A DNA stretch of 64,000 bases, from NCBI GenBank assembly GCA_045642465.1, contig JAZUIY010000016.1, forward strand, positions 186,001-250,000. The letters run 5' to 3'. The DNA comes from RUG420 sp045642465 (GTDB taxonomy: Bacteria > Bacillota > Clostridia > Oscillospirales > Acutalibacteraceae). The translations under genes and the position numbers were made by a program. Below are positions 48,773 through 58,498 of this stretch, piece after piece. The notes under the pieces are model-generated. The model worked only from the letters and a program-made list of their open reading frames with translations. It did not search any database and was not told the origin of the DNA. The stretch's first letter is position 1. Each line of letters starts with the position of its first letter.

Positions 48773-51409
48773 ATGGAATGGACAGGATTAAATGAACTGA
48801 GAGAGAAGTTCCTTTCCTACTATGAAGGCAAGGACCATCTTCGCCTGCAGAGCTTCTCTTTGGTACCACAAGGGGACAAGAGCTTGCTGCTCATCAACTC
48901 CGGTATGGCACCAATGAAAAAATATTTTACCGGTGAAGTGACTCCACCAAAATCCAGGGTTACTACCTGCCAGAAGTGCATCCGTACCCCGGACATTGAT
49001 GAAGTAGGTCACACTGACCGCCACGGCACATACTTTGAAATGCTGGGTAACTTCTCCTTCGGTGACTATTTTAAGCACGAAGCAATTCCATGGGCTTGGG
49101 AATTCCTGACTGGAGAACTGGAAATTCCGGCTGAAAAGCTGTACTGCTCCGTTTACGAAAACGACGACGAAGCCGTTGAAATCTGGAACAAAGAAGTTGG
49201 GGTTCCTATGGACCACATTGTCCGTCTGGGCAAGGAAGACAACTTCTGGGAACACGGGGAAGGCCCTTGCGGACCTTGCTCCGAAATTTACTTTGACCGT
49301 GGCCCGGAACATGGCTGCGGCAAACCGGACTGCAAAGTGGGCTGTGAATGTGACCGCTACATGGAAATCTGGAACAACGTATTTACCCAGTTCTCCAACG
49401 ATGGTAAGGGCAACTACACCCCGCTGGAACATCCAAACATTGATACCGGCATGGGCCTGGAACGTCTGGCTTGCGTCATGCAGGGCGTAGGAAACCTGTT
49501 TGAAGTAGACACCGTTCAGAACATCATGAAAAAGGTTTCCGATATTTCCGGTGTGAAGTACCACACCACCACGGATGAAAACGACATCTCCCTCCGTGTT
49601 ATTACTGACCACGCCCGTTCTACCACCTTCATGATTGGGGACGGCGTTATGCCTTCCAACGAAGGCCGTGGTTACGTCCTCCGTAGACTGCTCAGAAGAG
49701 CTGCCCGCCATGGCCGTCTGTTAGGCATTGACCATCCGTTCTTAACTGATGTAGCCCAGGTGGTTATTGAAGAAAATAAGAACGCATATCCGAACTTAGT
49801 AGAAAAGAAGGACTTCATTCTGAATGTCATTAAGGCAGAAGAAGAATCTTTCAATAAAACCATAGATGCCGGTACCCAGATTTTGGAAAACCTGATTCAG
49901 AAGGCTGACTCCAAAGTCCTCTCCGGCGAAGACGCTTTCAAACTGGCTGATACCTTCGGCTTCCCAATTGACCTGACCAAGGAAATGCTTTTCGAACAGG
50001 GCATGACCGTAGACGAAGACCGTTACTTTGAACTGGTGAAAGAAGCCAAGCAGAAGGCAAAAGACGATGCTGCCAAGAAGAACGTAGCAGAAGCTTGGAA
50101 GGGCGAAGGAGACCCAACCCAGGATCTTCCAAAGACCCTCTTCAAGGGCTACGACGCTTTTGAAACCGAAGCCAAAGTTCTTGCCATTGTCAAAGACGGC
50201 GCTTTGGCTGACAGCGCAGCAGAAGGGGAAGAAGCCACCCTGGTACTGGATACCACCACGTTCTACGCAGAAAGCGGCGGACAGGTTGGGGACGTAGGCT
50301 GCATTTTGGCCGACGGCTTCCGCTTTCACGTCAAAGACACCAAGAAGACACCAAACGGGGTATACCTGCACTTTGGCGTCATGAAAGAAGGCACCGCCAA
50401 GTCTGGTGCTGCTGTTACTGCTAAGGTCTGTGAAAAGACCCGCAAGGCAACCATGCGCAACCACACCGGCGCTCATCTGCTCCAGGCAGCCCTCCGTGAA
50501 GTACTGGGCTCCCACGTACAGCAGGCCGGTTCCTTTGTTAACAAGGATGAACTCCGCTTCGACTTCACCCATTTCTCCGCTATGACACCGGAAGAACTGC
50601 AGAAGGTAGAAGACAGAGTCAATGAAATTATCTTAGAAAACATTCCGGTCGTAACCCGTGAAATGCCAATTGAAGAAGCCAAAAAAGAAGGCGCAATGGC
50701 ATTGTTCGGTGAAAAATATGGAGATGTCGTTCGTGTCGTAAAAGCAGCCGACTACTCCGTAGAATTCTGCGGTGGTACCCATGTGGACAATACCGGAAAG
50801 CTGGGCCTCATGAAGATTACATCGGAATCTTCTGTTGCTGCCGGCGTACGCCGTATTCAGGCAGTCACCGGTACCGGCGTTATGGATTACATCCAGAAGA
50901 ACAACGAACTGCTTTTGAAAGCAGCTGCTGCCATGAAACTCAACACCGTCAATGACTTAGATGCCAAGGCAGCTCAGCTGACTGCTCAGTTGAAGGATGC
51001 CCAGAAGCAGATTGAAACCTTGAATGCAGAACTGGCTGCCATCAATGCCAAGGGCATGATGAACGATGCTTTGGATCTGGGCTCTTGCAAACTGGTAGTT
51101 TCCAAGGCCGACGGCGTCAATGGCGGCGAACTTCGTAAGATGGCCGACTCTGCCAAGGAAACCGGCGCCGATATGGTGGCTATCTTAGCTTCCGTATCCG
51201 ACGGAAAAGTAAGCTTTGCCTGCGCTTGTGGTGCAGATGCCGTGAAGGCCGGCGCCCATGCAGGTAATATTGTAAAAGCCATTGCTGCCATTGCAGGCGG
51301 TAACGGTGGCGGCCGTCCGGACAGTGCTATGGCCGGCGGTAAAGACGCTGACAAAGTAGACGAAGCACTGGCTGCAGCAGAAGGTATTGTTGCAGGCATG
51401 CTGAAATAA
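48773..51409 (+). CDS. alaS: Alanyl-tRNA synthetase
   Basis: This 878-residue class II synthetase has the aminoacylation domain (FLSYYEGKDHLRLQS and FEMLGNFSFGDYFK), the editing domain with zinc residues in NHTGAHLLQA (about 564-568) and FCGGTHV (about 667), a coiled coil and a C-terminal DHHA1 part. AAAGGAG precedes the ATG. Its promoter lies inside the dyad upstream. Confidence 0.97.
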   Translation: MEWTGLNELREKFLSYYEGKDHLRLQSFSLVPQGDKSLLLINSGMAPMKKYFTGEVTPPKSRVTTCQKCIRTPDIDEVGHTDRHGTYFEMLGNFSFGDYFKHEAIPWAWEFLTGELEIPAEKLYCSVYENDDEAVEIWNKEVGVPMDHIVRLGKEDNFWEHGEGPCGPCSEIYFDRGPEHGCGKPDCKVGCECDRYMEIWNNVFTQFSNDGKGNYTPLEHPNIDTGMGLERLACVMQGVGNLFEVDTVQNIMKKVSDISGVKYHTTTDENDISLRVITDHARSTTFMIGDGVMPSNEGRGYVLRRLLRRAARHGRLLGIDHPFLTDVAQVVIEENKNAYPNLVEKKDFILNVIKAEEESFNKTIDAGTQILENLIQKADSKVLSGEDAFKLADTFGFPIDLTKEMLFEQGMTVDEDRYFELVKEAKQKAKDDAAKKNVAEAWKGEGDPTQDLPKTLFKGYDAFETEAKVLAIVKDGALADSAAEGEEATLVLDTTTFYAESGGQVGDVGCILADGFRFHVKDTKKTPNGVYLHFGVMKEGTAKSGAAVTAKVCEKTRKATMRNHTGAHLLQAALREVLGSHVQQAGSFVNKDELRFDFTHFSAMTPEELQKVEDRVNEIILENIPVVTREMPIEEAKKEGAMALFGEKYGDVVRVVKAADYSVEFCGGTHVDNTGKLGLMKITSESSVAAGVRRIQAVTGTGVMDYIQKNNELLLKAAAAMKLNTVNDLDAKAAQLTAQLKDAQKQIETLNAELAAINAKGMMNDALDLGSCKLVVSKADGVNGGELRKMADSAKETGADMVAILASVSDGKVSFACACGADAVKAGAHAGNIVKAIAAIAGGNGGGRPDSAMAGGKDADKVDEALAAAEGIVAGMLK

Positions 51410-51431
51410 GGAAACAGAAAGGAGCAAGGTT

Positions 51432-51770
51432 ATGGATTGTTTATTCTGCAAAATTGCTGCAGGGGAAATTCCTAGCACCAAAGTTTATGAAGATGACGTA
51501 ATCTTCGCATTCAGAGACATTGCCCCACAGGCTCCAACCCACATTTTGGTAATTCCAAAGGAACACATTCAGTCTGTGAATGAAATTACAGAGGCTAACA
51601 GCGCAATTGTTTCTCACATTTTCGAAATCATTCCAAAAATTGCAAAAGAAGAAGGCTTGGATCAGGGCTACCGTGTGGTATCCAACATTGGAGAACAGGG
51701 TCAGCAGTCCGTTCCACACCTGCACTTCCATATCCTTGGCGGTCGTGATATGACCTGGCCTCCGGGCTAA
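51432..51770 (+). CDS. HIT family nucleotide-binding protein
   Basis: This 112-residue histidine triad protein has CLFCKIAAGEIPSTKVYED at the start and the triad HLHFHILGG near the end, typical of HINT purine phosphoramidases. GAAAGGAGC precedes the ATG, 22 bases after alaS, so it is probably co-transcribed with it. HINT enzymes can hydrolyse aminoacyl-AMP by-products, which would fit the neighbourhood. Confidence 0.93.
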   Translation: MDCLFCKIAAGEIPSTKVYEDDVIFAFRDIAPQAPTHILVIPKEHIQSVNEITEANSAIVSHIFEIIPKIAKEEGLDQGYRVVSNIGEQGQQSVPHLHFHILGGRDMTWPPG

Positions 51771-51788
51771 CCTCGAAAGGAGAACCTT

Positions 51789-52673
51789 TTGAAACCGAAA
51801 ACCAGAACTCTACTGAAAACCGTTTGGGAATTCCTCATGTTGACCTTTGGCGCTGTCATTGCGGCCTTTGCCATTGAAGAATTCCTGGTACCGAATACCA
51901 TTTTGGACGGTGGCGTCATTGGTATCGGTATTATGTTGAACAACTTGTTCCACATTCCTCTGTCTGTTTTGACCATTGTTCTGAACCTGCCGTTTCTTCT
52001 GGTAGGGGCTCGGAAAATGGGCAAAATGTTCATTGTGAAAGCCGGATTTTCTATGGGCATTTTCTCTTTGTTCGTAGAACTCTTTTCCGGTTTGGAGCCT
52101 GCTACAGACGAGTCCCTTTTGGCCGTTTGCTTTGGCGGTGTTATCTTAGGCATCGGGGTAGGTTTGGTCATCCGGTATGGTGGCTGTTTGGACGGCACCG
52201 AAACCGTGGCCATTTTACTCAACCGAAAGTTCCAGCTTCCGGTGGGCACCATTGTGCTGTGCTTTAACGTCATCATCTTCGCTGTGGCCGGCATTGTATT
52301 TGGGGTAGACCGCGCCATGTACAGCTTGCTGACTTACTTCATTACGTCCCGTGTTCTGGACATTGTAGAAAACGGCATCAACGACGAAAAAGCAGCCATG
52401 ATCATTACCACCGACGCTAGTGAAGTGGCAGAGGAAGTTTATAAGCGATTAGGCCGTACCGTTACCATTATGGAAGGGGAAGGCTTAGTATCCGGGAAAA
52501 AGGTAGTACTTTACTGTGTCTTGACCCGATTTGAAATTTTCGAACTAAAGGACATCATCCATAATCTAGATCAGTCCGCGTTTGTAACCATTACGGATGT
52601 GTCTGAAATTATAGGAGAACACATAAAGAAAACTGAAACGAAAATCTTGGAATTAGAGGAAAACAATGAATAA
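51789..52673 (+). CDS. YitT family membrane protein
   Basis: This 294-residue protein has five or six membrane segments in the first 200 residues and a C-terminal cytosolic DUF2179 domain (about 205-290). GGVIGIGIMLNN and GGCLDGTE stretches are typical of the YitT/DUF161 family. The start is TTG at 51789 behind AAAGGAG. The end overlaps the lipase start by eight bases. Its transport role is not established. Confidence 0.88.
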   Translation: MKPKTRTLLKTVWEFLMLTFGAVIAAFAIEEFLVPNTILDGGVIGIGIMLNNLFHIPLSVLTIVLNLPFLLVGARKMGKMFIVKAGFSMGIFSLFVELFSGLEPATDESLLAVCFGGVILGIGVGLVIRYGGCLDGTETVAILLNRKFQLPVGTIVLCFNVIIFAVAGIVFGVDRAMYSLLTYFITSRVLDIVENGINDEKAAMIITTDASEVAEEVYKRLGRTVTIMEGEGLVSGKKVVLYCVLTRFEIFELKDIIHNLDQSAFVTITDVSEIIGEHIKKTETKILELEENNE

Positions 52674-53802
52674 CTATCCGGTTGTACTGATTCACGGTAT
52701 GTTTGGTTATGGCCAGCAGCAGAGCACCAACGAAGTTTTGCCATACTTTGGTCTTTACAAAAATGACATTCGAGCACTGTACGAAAAGTTAGGCACCAAA
52801 TGTGTAGCACCATCCTGCGGCCCGTTCACCGACGCTTGGGACCGTGCCTGTGAAGTATACGCCCAGTTGGTAGGCGGTACCGTAGACTACGGTAAAGCAC
52901 ATAGCGCATACTATGGCCATGAACGTTTTGGCAAGACCTATGACAAGCCATTACTGGCAGAATGGGGTCAACTGGACGAAGAAGGAAAGCGCATTAAAAT
53001 CAACATCATCGGCCACTCCTTTGGCGGTATTACCGGCAGAACTTTGGCTGTGCTTATGGCAAACGGCAGCAAGGCTGAAAAGCTGGCTACCGATCCTGCT
53101 GATTTAAGCCCGCTTTTCAAAGGCGGCCATGAGGACTGGGTAAACTCTATTACCACCTTGGCTTCTCCACATAACGGTATGACCAGTGTAGAAGGCAAAG
53201 TTGGTAAAGTTATGAAACAGATCTGCATCCTGATGTGTGACGCCTTTAGCGTAGTGGAAGCCACTCCGCTGAAGTACCTTTACAACCTTTCTTTGGAACA
53301 TTGGGGCATTACACCGGGTATTCCAAAGGATAGAAAAATCCGCAAGTACTTTAACGGCAAAGACTGCATTAACTACGACCTGACCCTTAAGGGTGCAGAT
53401 GCCGCTAACGGCTTGGCTCCAACGCTAAAGAATGTTTATTACTTCTCCTATAGAGGAGGCCGCACCGTTTCTGCTTTTGGAATGGAAATTCCAAGACTGA
53501 AGTCCTTCCCGGTACTGAACGTGCTGGGCTTCTTCATGGGACGTCAGAAGGACGGCTGCCCGGATGATAGCTGGCACAAGAACGACATGGTTATCAACAC
53601 CATTTCCGCTGAAGCACCGAAGGATGCTCCACGGGTTGATGTACCTTACTATGTAGATCCGGAAACCTTGAAACCGGGCGTATGGCATGTATTCCCAGAA
53701 CGCTTGGCAGACCATATGTCCTTCCTTGGCTGGACCCAGGACAAGGGTGACTTCATTGACTTCTATGAGAAGATTCTGAAGGACGCTCAGAGCGTCGGCT
53801 AA
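52666..53802 (+). CDS. Family I.5-like lipase without signal peptide
   Basis: This 378-residue lipase is related to the protein at 16617 and to staphylococcal/thermophilic Bacillus lipases. It starts directly at the oxyanion strand YPVVLIHGMFGYG and has the nucleophile in IIGHSFGG and the zinc-site stretch GTVDYGKAHSAYYGHERFG. ASPHNGM follows the nucleophile as in the group. There is no signal peptide, so it is intracellular or exported by an unknown route. Translation is coupled to YitT by overlap. A terminator follows. Confidence 0.87.
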   Translation: MNNYPVVLIHGMFGYGQQQSTNEVLPYFGLYKNDIRALYEKLGTKCVAPSCGPFTDAWDRACEVYAQLVGGTVDYGKAHSAYYGHERFGKTYDKPLLAEWGQLDEEGKRIKINIIGHSFGGITGRTLAVLMANGSKAEKLATDPADLSPLFKGGHEDWVNSITTLASPHNGMTSVEGKVGKVMKQICILMCDAFSVVEATPLKYLYNLSLEHWGITPGIPKDRKIRKYFNGKDCINYDLTLKGADAANGLAPTLKNVYYFSYRGGRTVSAFGMEIPRLKSFPVLNVLGFFMGRQKDGCPDDSWHKNDMVINTISAEAPKDAPRVDVPYYVDPETLKPGVWHVFPERLADHMSFLGWTQDKGDFIDFYEKILKDAQSVG

Positions 53803-53830
53803 GGGACACGAAAGAAATAACATTATAAAA

Positions 53831-53858
53831 ACCACCTGACCTAGTCGGGTGGTTTTTT
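53831..53858 (+). terminator. Intrinsic terminator after the lipase
   Basis: ACCACCTGAC / GTCGGGTGGT with loop CTA and one T-G pair, followed by TTTTTT. Confidence 0.85.
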
Positions 53859-53940
53859 CTTTTGCGTTTTTGCTCCGTCCAGCCCCAGATAATTGCCAGC
53901 ACGTGGGAGCGGGAAGGACAATACCCAAGAGGTGATTAGA

Positions 53941-55554
53941 TTGCGTAGACCGCTGTTTTGGATAGGCTCTTCCTATCTGTGGGTATTGATGTTGCTGGCG
54001 CTTTCCGGTGAGGAACTAGCTAAGGGACTGCTCATAGGTTCTGCATTGGCGTTTTCGGTAGAACTGGCTCTTTGGATTCACCACAAACGAACCAGAAACC
54101 ACAAACAGGTGGGCATTGTGCCTGCCGTCCTATTTGCCTGCCTGCTGGCCTGTTCTCTGTTCCTGCTGAAACTGGAATTCTCCGTGGCGCCGGCCTTGGA
54201 AAAGGCGGGTCCCGGTAAAGACGTGGTGGGAACGGTAACGGAACTGCAAACCGATAGTGCCTCCGGCATGCACCGCTGCGTGGTGAACTGGGAGGGCACC
54301 AAGGTGCTGCTTTCCACCAAGGCCTATGTACCGAAGCTGGGAGAGGAAGTGTCCTTCCACAGCAAGGTGCAGGAACTGGGGCTGGACCAGAAAAGCATGC
54401 AGACCTACTACCGTTCCATTGGGGTATATCTTGGTGCCTTTGTCTATGACGAGGTGAAGGTGACCCGCCTGGAGGACCGGAACCTGCCTACCGTCACGTA
54501 TGAGTACTATCGGCTTCGAAATGGTATTAACCGGTTCCGGTCGTATCTGGAACGGGGCATGAACCGGTATTTGTCGGAAGACCTATCTGCCGTGATGAAC
54601 GGCATGGTGCTGGGAGACAAAACCCGGATAGGGGAAGAACAGCAGGGCTGGTTCCAAAAGGCAGGCATACTCCACCTGTTTGCGGTTTCCGGGTTCCATA
54701 CCTCTCTGTGGGCCATGCTGGTATATAAGGGACTCCTACGAGGCGGATTCGGCAGGAAACTTTCCTGCCTGGGCGGCATGGCATTTACCGTGTTCTTCAT
54801 GGCCTTAACCGGCTTCTCCCGCAGCGGAGTCCGCGCCGGCCTTATGCTTTTGGTCTTCTTCCTGGGTCACATGACCGTAATGACGGTAGACGCCCTCAAC
54901 TCGTTGGGATTTGCCGTGTTGCTCCTAACCATAGGGAACCCCTTTTCCGGTGGGAACACGGGACTGCTGCTATCCTACTTTGCCACCTTGGGCATCATGA
55001 CCGTTGGCCCCATTTTAGGAAAGCAGATAAAGGGAAAGCCGACGGTGAAGGAAAGTAAACTGCGGGAGTGGGCCAAGGAAATTGGAAACAGCTTTTGTAT
55101 TTCCGCCAGTACCTTCGTTTTCACGTTGCCCTGTATCATGCTGACTTTCGGCAGTGTCTCTCTCATTTCGCCCCTTTCCAACTTGCTGATTACCACCGTC
55201 TCCTCTATGGCCATTCTCCTGGGCGGGGTAGGGGCTTTGGTAAACGGTGTGCCTGTTTTGTCCCTGCTCAGCCGTCCTTGTTTTCTCCTTTCCGGGCTGG
55301 TGGTGCGCTACATTACCAAGGCCTGTGAACTGCTCTCCGATTGGAAATTTAGCTACATCGCCATAGACAGTGACGCCATGCAACTGGCAGTAGCGGGATG
55401 CCTTATTCTCATTGCGGTGGCCCTGCTGATGCACAAGACAGACCCTCGAAAAAGCGGTCCATTGGAGGTGGGCTCCATTCCTCGGCTGACCACGGTTTTG
55501 TGTCTTATTTTGCTGCTGGGTTCCGCCCTTAGTTATGACCTGATTCGGGGCTAG
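53941..55554 (+). CDS. ComEC/Rec2 competence-domain protein, lacking the metallo-beta-lactamase domain
   Basis: This 537-residue membrane protein has an N-terminal DUF4131-like part (membrane pairs plus soluble segment about 60-190) and a polytopic Competence domain (about 215-500) with LHLFAVSGFHTSLWAML, the ComEC family core motif in variant form (LAISGLH elsewhere). Full ComEC proteins of about 750 residues end in a metallo-beta-lactamase domain; this one stops after the last membrane segments. The start is taken as TTG at 53941 behind GAGGTGA; an in-frame TTG at 53893 is weaker. It may form the DNA channel with a separate nuclease part. Confidence 0.8.
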   Translation: MRRPLFWIGSSYLWVLMLLALSGEELAKGLLIGSALAFSVELALWIHHKRTRNHKQVGIVPAVLFACLLACSLFLLKLEFSVAPALEKAGPGKDVVGTVTELQTDSASGMHRCVVNWEGTKVLLSTKAYVPKLGEEVSFHSKVQELGLDQKSMQTYYRSIGVYLGAFVYDEVKVTRLEDRNLPTVTYEYYRLRNGINRFRSYLERGMNRYLSEDLSAVMNGMVLGDKTRIGEEQQGWFQKAGILHLFAVSGFHTSLWAMLVYKGLLRGGFGRKLSCLGGMAFTVFFMALTGFSRSGVRAGLMLLVFFLGHMTVMTVDALNSLGFAVLLLTIGNPFSGGNTGLLLSYFATLGIMTVGPILGKQIKGKPTVKESKLREWAKEIGNSFCISASTFVFTLPCIMLTFGSVSLISPLSNLLITTVSSMAILLGGVGALVNGVPVLSLLSRPCFLLSGLVVRYITKACELLSDWKFSYIAIDSDAMQLAVAGCLILIAVALLMHKTDPRKSGPLEVGSIPRLTTVLCLILLLGSALSYDLIRG

Positions 55555-55571
55555 TTTCTCTGCCGAAATCA

Positions 55572-55600
55572 TTGAATGACAGAGGCTCTTTTGGTATAAT
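55572..55600 (+). promoter_or_regulatory. Promoter of holA
   Basis: TTGAAT (55572-55577), 17 bases, TATAAT (55595-55600) with an extended TGg element just before the -10. Confidence 0.7.
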
Positions 55601-55657
55601 TTATCTGTTATAGTTTGCCCATTTTGAGCAGGCAACTTTGAAGAGGAGGGAACCCTT

Positions 55658-56692
55658 TTGAAACTGGATGAAAAAGGCCTTTGGAAAAATATCAAATCGG
55701 GAGAGTTCCTTCCGGTTTACCTGATTAAAGGCTCTGAAAATTATTTGAAGCAAAACTATGCCACCATGCTGGCAGACAGCGTTGTGCCTGCCGGACTGGA
55801 AGCATTCAACTACCATAAATTAAACGGGGACACCACCACTGTGCAGGAAATTGCCGACTGTGTGGAAGCCCTGCCGGCCATGTGCCGGCAAAGCTGTGTC
55901 TTTGTCCACGACTTTGACTTTGACAGCACCGACGACAAGGAGAAGGAAATGCTGTCCGCCTTGTTCTCTGACCTGCCGGACACTTGTGTCCTGATTTTCT
56001 GGCAGGACACCAAAGGCTTCTCCACCAAAACCAAGTGGGCTAAGGAAACTCTGGCACTCTTTGAAAAGGTGGGTGCGGTTTGTACCCTGGATGCCCGGTC
56101 TCAGAACGATCTGGTAAAGTTCATTGGGCTGGAATGCAAAAAGAGAGGCTGCGGTATGGAACTGTCCACCGCCCAGTATCTGTTGGACTGCGTGGGAGAT
56201 GACATGGCCAACCTCATCAATGAAATTGAAAAACTCTGCAACTACTGCAAGGACTACATCACCAAAGAAGACGTAGACGCCGTTGCCGTGAAATCCTTGG
56301 AGGCCACTGCCTTCAAGATGATTGATGCATTGCTGGTGGGCAACTTTGACTCCGTGTACCGTTCCCTTGCCATTCTCTTTGATATGCGCACGGAACCGGT
56401 TATGATTTTGGGCGCATTGGTTTCCACCTATGTGGATATGTACCGCGCCAAGGTCTGCATGGAAGCCAACGCCAGCCCGGATGTATTAAAGCAGGCCTTC
56501 CCGGCAGCCTATAAGAGTGACTTCAAACTCCGCAACGCCTTTAAGCGCTGCCGAAATTATTCTCTTCCGGCCTTACGCCAGTCTTTGGAAGTGTTGGGGG
56601 AAGCCGACAAGAAACTGAAGGTCTCTTTTGACGACAACCGCATTGTGTTTGAAAAGCTCTTTATTGAACTTTGGAAAGCGGGCAAAGCCTAA
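55658..56692 (+). CDS. holA: DNA polymerase III delta subunit
   Basis: This 344-residue clamp-loader delta subunit has PVYLIKGSENYLKQ at the start and an AAA+ fold without Walker A, as usual for delta, with SFDDNRIVFEKL near the end. The start is TTG at 55658 behind GAGGAGGG. Its stop overlaps the next ATG (TAATG). In Bacillota holA commonly follows comEC, which also supports that call. Confidence 0.92.
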   Translation: MKLDEKGLWKNIKSGEFLPVYLIKGSENYLKQNYATMLADSVVPAGLEAFNYHKLNGDTTTVQEIADCVEALPAMCRQSCVFVHDFDFDSTDDKEKEMLSALFSDLPDTCVLIFWQDTKGFSTKTKWAKETLALFEKVGAVCTLDARSQNDLVKFIGLECKKRGCGMELSTAQYLLDCVGDDMANLINEIEKLCNYCKDYITKEDVDAVAVKSLEATAFKMIDALLVGNFDSVYRSLAILFDMRTEPVMILGALVSTYVDMYRAKVCMEANASPDVLKQAFPAAYKSDFKLRNAFKRCRNYSLPALRQSLEVLGEADKKLKVSFDDNRIVFEKLFIELWKAGKA

Positions 56693-57279
56693 TGTTAAAG
56701 ACAGAAAAAGTCATTGTAGTAGAAGGCAAGTACGATGCCATTAAACTGGCCAACATCATAGATGCCGCCATCATCCGCACCGACGGCTTTGGCATCTTCA
56801 AAGATAAAGAGAAGCAGGACTTGCTGCGCCGGCTAGCAGAAGCCAGAGGCCTCATTGTCCTGACCGATTCTGATTCCGCCGGCTTTTTAATCCGGAACTT
56901 CCTCGGAGGTGCCATTCCGGCCGAACAGATTACCCACGTCTTCATTCCTGACATCTACGGGAAGGAAAAACGGAAGACGGCTCCCGGCAAAGAAGGAAAG
57001 CTGGGGGTGGAAGGCATCCCGGATGAGGTACTCATAGAAGCCTTCCGCCGGGCCGGAATAGGAGAGGATGCTACGGCGGCTCCCAAATCCGGAAAAGAAA
57101 TTACCACCTTGGACTTTTTCAAAGATGGTCTCAACGGTGGGGTAGGCAGTGCCGAAAAACGTCAGAAGCTGCAGGCAGCATTGCATCTGCCGGAGCGCAT
57201 GACGGGAAAGCAGCTGCTGAAAGTCATTAACATGTTATTGTCCTATGACGAATATCAGTCGTTGGTAAAAGACCTGTAA
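56692..57279 (+). CDS. rnmV: RNase M5-like Toprim protein (DUF4093)
   Basis: This 195-residue protein has an N-terminal Toprim domain (VIVVEGKYDAIKL with the catalytic Glu and LIVLTDSDSAGFLIR with the DxD) and a C-terminal helical part (GKQLLKVINML) that aligns with RNase M5, the 5S rRNA maturase of Bacillota. The middle GKLGVEGIPDEVL also matches. It is coupled to holA by stop-start overlap, not next to ksgA as in Bacillus. Confidence 0.78.
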   Translation: MLKTEKVIVVEGKYDAIKLANIIDAAIIRTDGFGIFKDKEKQDLLRRLAEARGLIVLTDSDSAGFLIRNFLGGAIPAEQITHVFIPDIYGKEKRKTAPGKEGKLGVEGIPDEVLIEAFRRAGIGEDATAAPKSGKEITTLDFFKDGLNGGVGSAEKRQKLQAALHLPERMTGKQLLKVINMLLSYDEYQSLVKDL

Positions 57280-57289
57280 GGAGGTCCCT

Positions 57290-58489
57290 ATGAACCTATC
57301 TTTGCCAAAGTCCGTGGAACGGGCCATTGGCCTGCTGGAAACGGCGGGCTTTGAAGCCTATGCCGTAGGGGGCTGTGTGCGGGATGCACTCTTAGGCAAA
57401 GAACCCAATGACTGGGACATTACCACGTCCGCATTGCCAAGTCAGACCCAAGCGGTCTTTTCTGACTATAAAACCATAGAGGTGGGCATAGCCTACGGTA
57501 CAGTAGCCGTGGTTATGGAAGACCAGGTACTGGAAATTACCACCTTCCGGCAGGACGGATCTTATGAAGACCACCGTCATCCGGACGGAGTCACCTTTAC
57601 ACCGTCCCTGGAGGAAGATTTAGCCCGCCGTGACTTCACCGTAAACGCCATGGCGTTTAGCCCGTCCCGGAACCTGGTGGATGTGTTCCAAGGTCAGCAG
57701 GATCTGGAAGAAAAACGCATCCGCTGTGTAGGGGAACCGGACCGGCGCTTTACCGAAGATGCCCTTCGCATTTTGCGGGGCCTCCGTTTTGCTGCCACCT
57801 TAGGCTTCTCCCTGGAGGAGGCTACCGCAGCAAGCATTTTAGAAAAGAAAGACACCGTTGCCAGTGTCTCCAAAGAGCGCATTACCGTGGAACTGAAGAA
57901 GTTCCTTTTGGGACAGGATGCACCGAAACTCCTCCGGGAGTTTGGGGCTGTGTTCCAAGTGGTACTGCCGGGACTGGTGGTGACGGAAGGTATTTGCAGC
58001 GCCTTGGCGGCTGCGCCACAGGACGCCATGCTGCGGCTGGCACTTCTGTTGGAACACACGCCCGGCGTGGAGCAGGTGGTAGACCACTTGCGCTTATCCG
58101 GGGAAGAAAAGCACACCGTGCTGACCCTTCTGGAACATGCCGAAGACCCACTCGGTTCGGACCGCTCTGCCATCCGGAAAACCCTGTCGGTCTTAGGCCC
58201 GGATCAAAGCGCCAAACTGGCTGCCTTCCAAGGAGCCAAGGGCACTGACGTTTCCGCATTCCTCTCTCAGCTCCACTCGGTGCAGCAATCTCATGAGGAA
58301 AACCCAACGGACTTTGCTTACCGCATTGCAGATCTTGCTATAGACGGCAAGGACCTGCAGAACTTAGGCGTTGCTCCCGGCCCAGAACTGGGTCAAATCT
58401 TAGAGCACCTTTTGACGGCTGTTATGGAAGAAACCCTTCCCAACACCAAAGAGGCTCTGCTGAATGCTGTAAAACACATTAAAGGATGA
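57290..58489 (+). CDS. cca: CCA tRNA nucleotidyltransferase / poly(A) polymerase family
   Basis: This 399-residue class II nucleotidyltransferase has AYAVGGCVRDALLG and NDWDITTSA (metal-binding DxD), RRDFTVNAMAF and EDALRILRGLRFAA. It adds or repairs the CCA end of tRNAs, or could be a poly(A) polymerase relative. A GGAGG site precedes the ATG. It continues the holA operon. Confidence 0.9.
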   Translation: MNLSLPKSVERAIGLLETAGFEAYAVGGCVRDALLGKEPNDWDITTSALPSQTQAVFSDYKTIEVGIAYGTVAVVMEDQVLEITTFRQDGSYEDHRHPDGVTFTPSLEEDLARRDFTVNAMAFSPSRNLVDVFQGQQDLEEKRIRCVGEPDRRFTEDALRILRGLRFAATLGFSLEEATAASILEKKDTVASVSKERITVELKKFLLGQDAPKLLREFGAVFQVVLPGLVVTEGICSALAAAPQDAMLRLALLLEHTPGVEQVVDHLRLSGEEKHTVLTLLEHAEDPLGSDRSAIRKTLSVLGPDQSAKLAAFQGAKGTDVSAFLSQLHSVQQSHEENPTDFAYRIADLAIDGKDLQNLGVAPGPELGQILEHLLTAVMEETLPNTKEALLNAVKHIKG

Positions 58490-58498
58490 TAAAACTAC

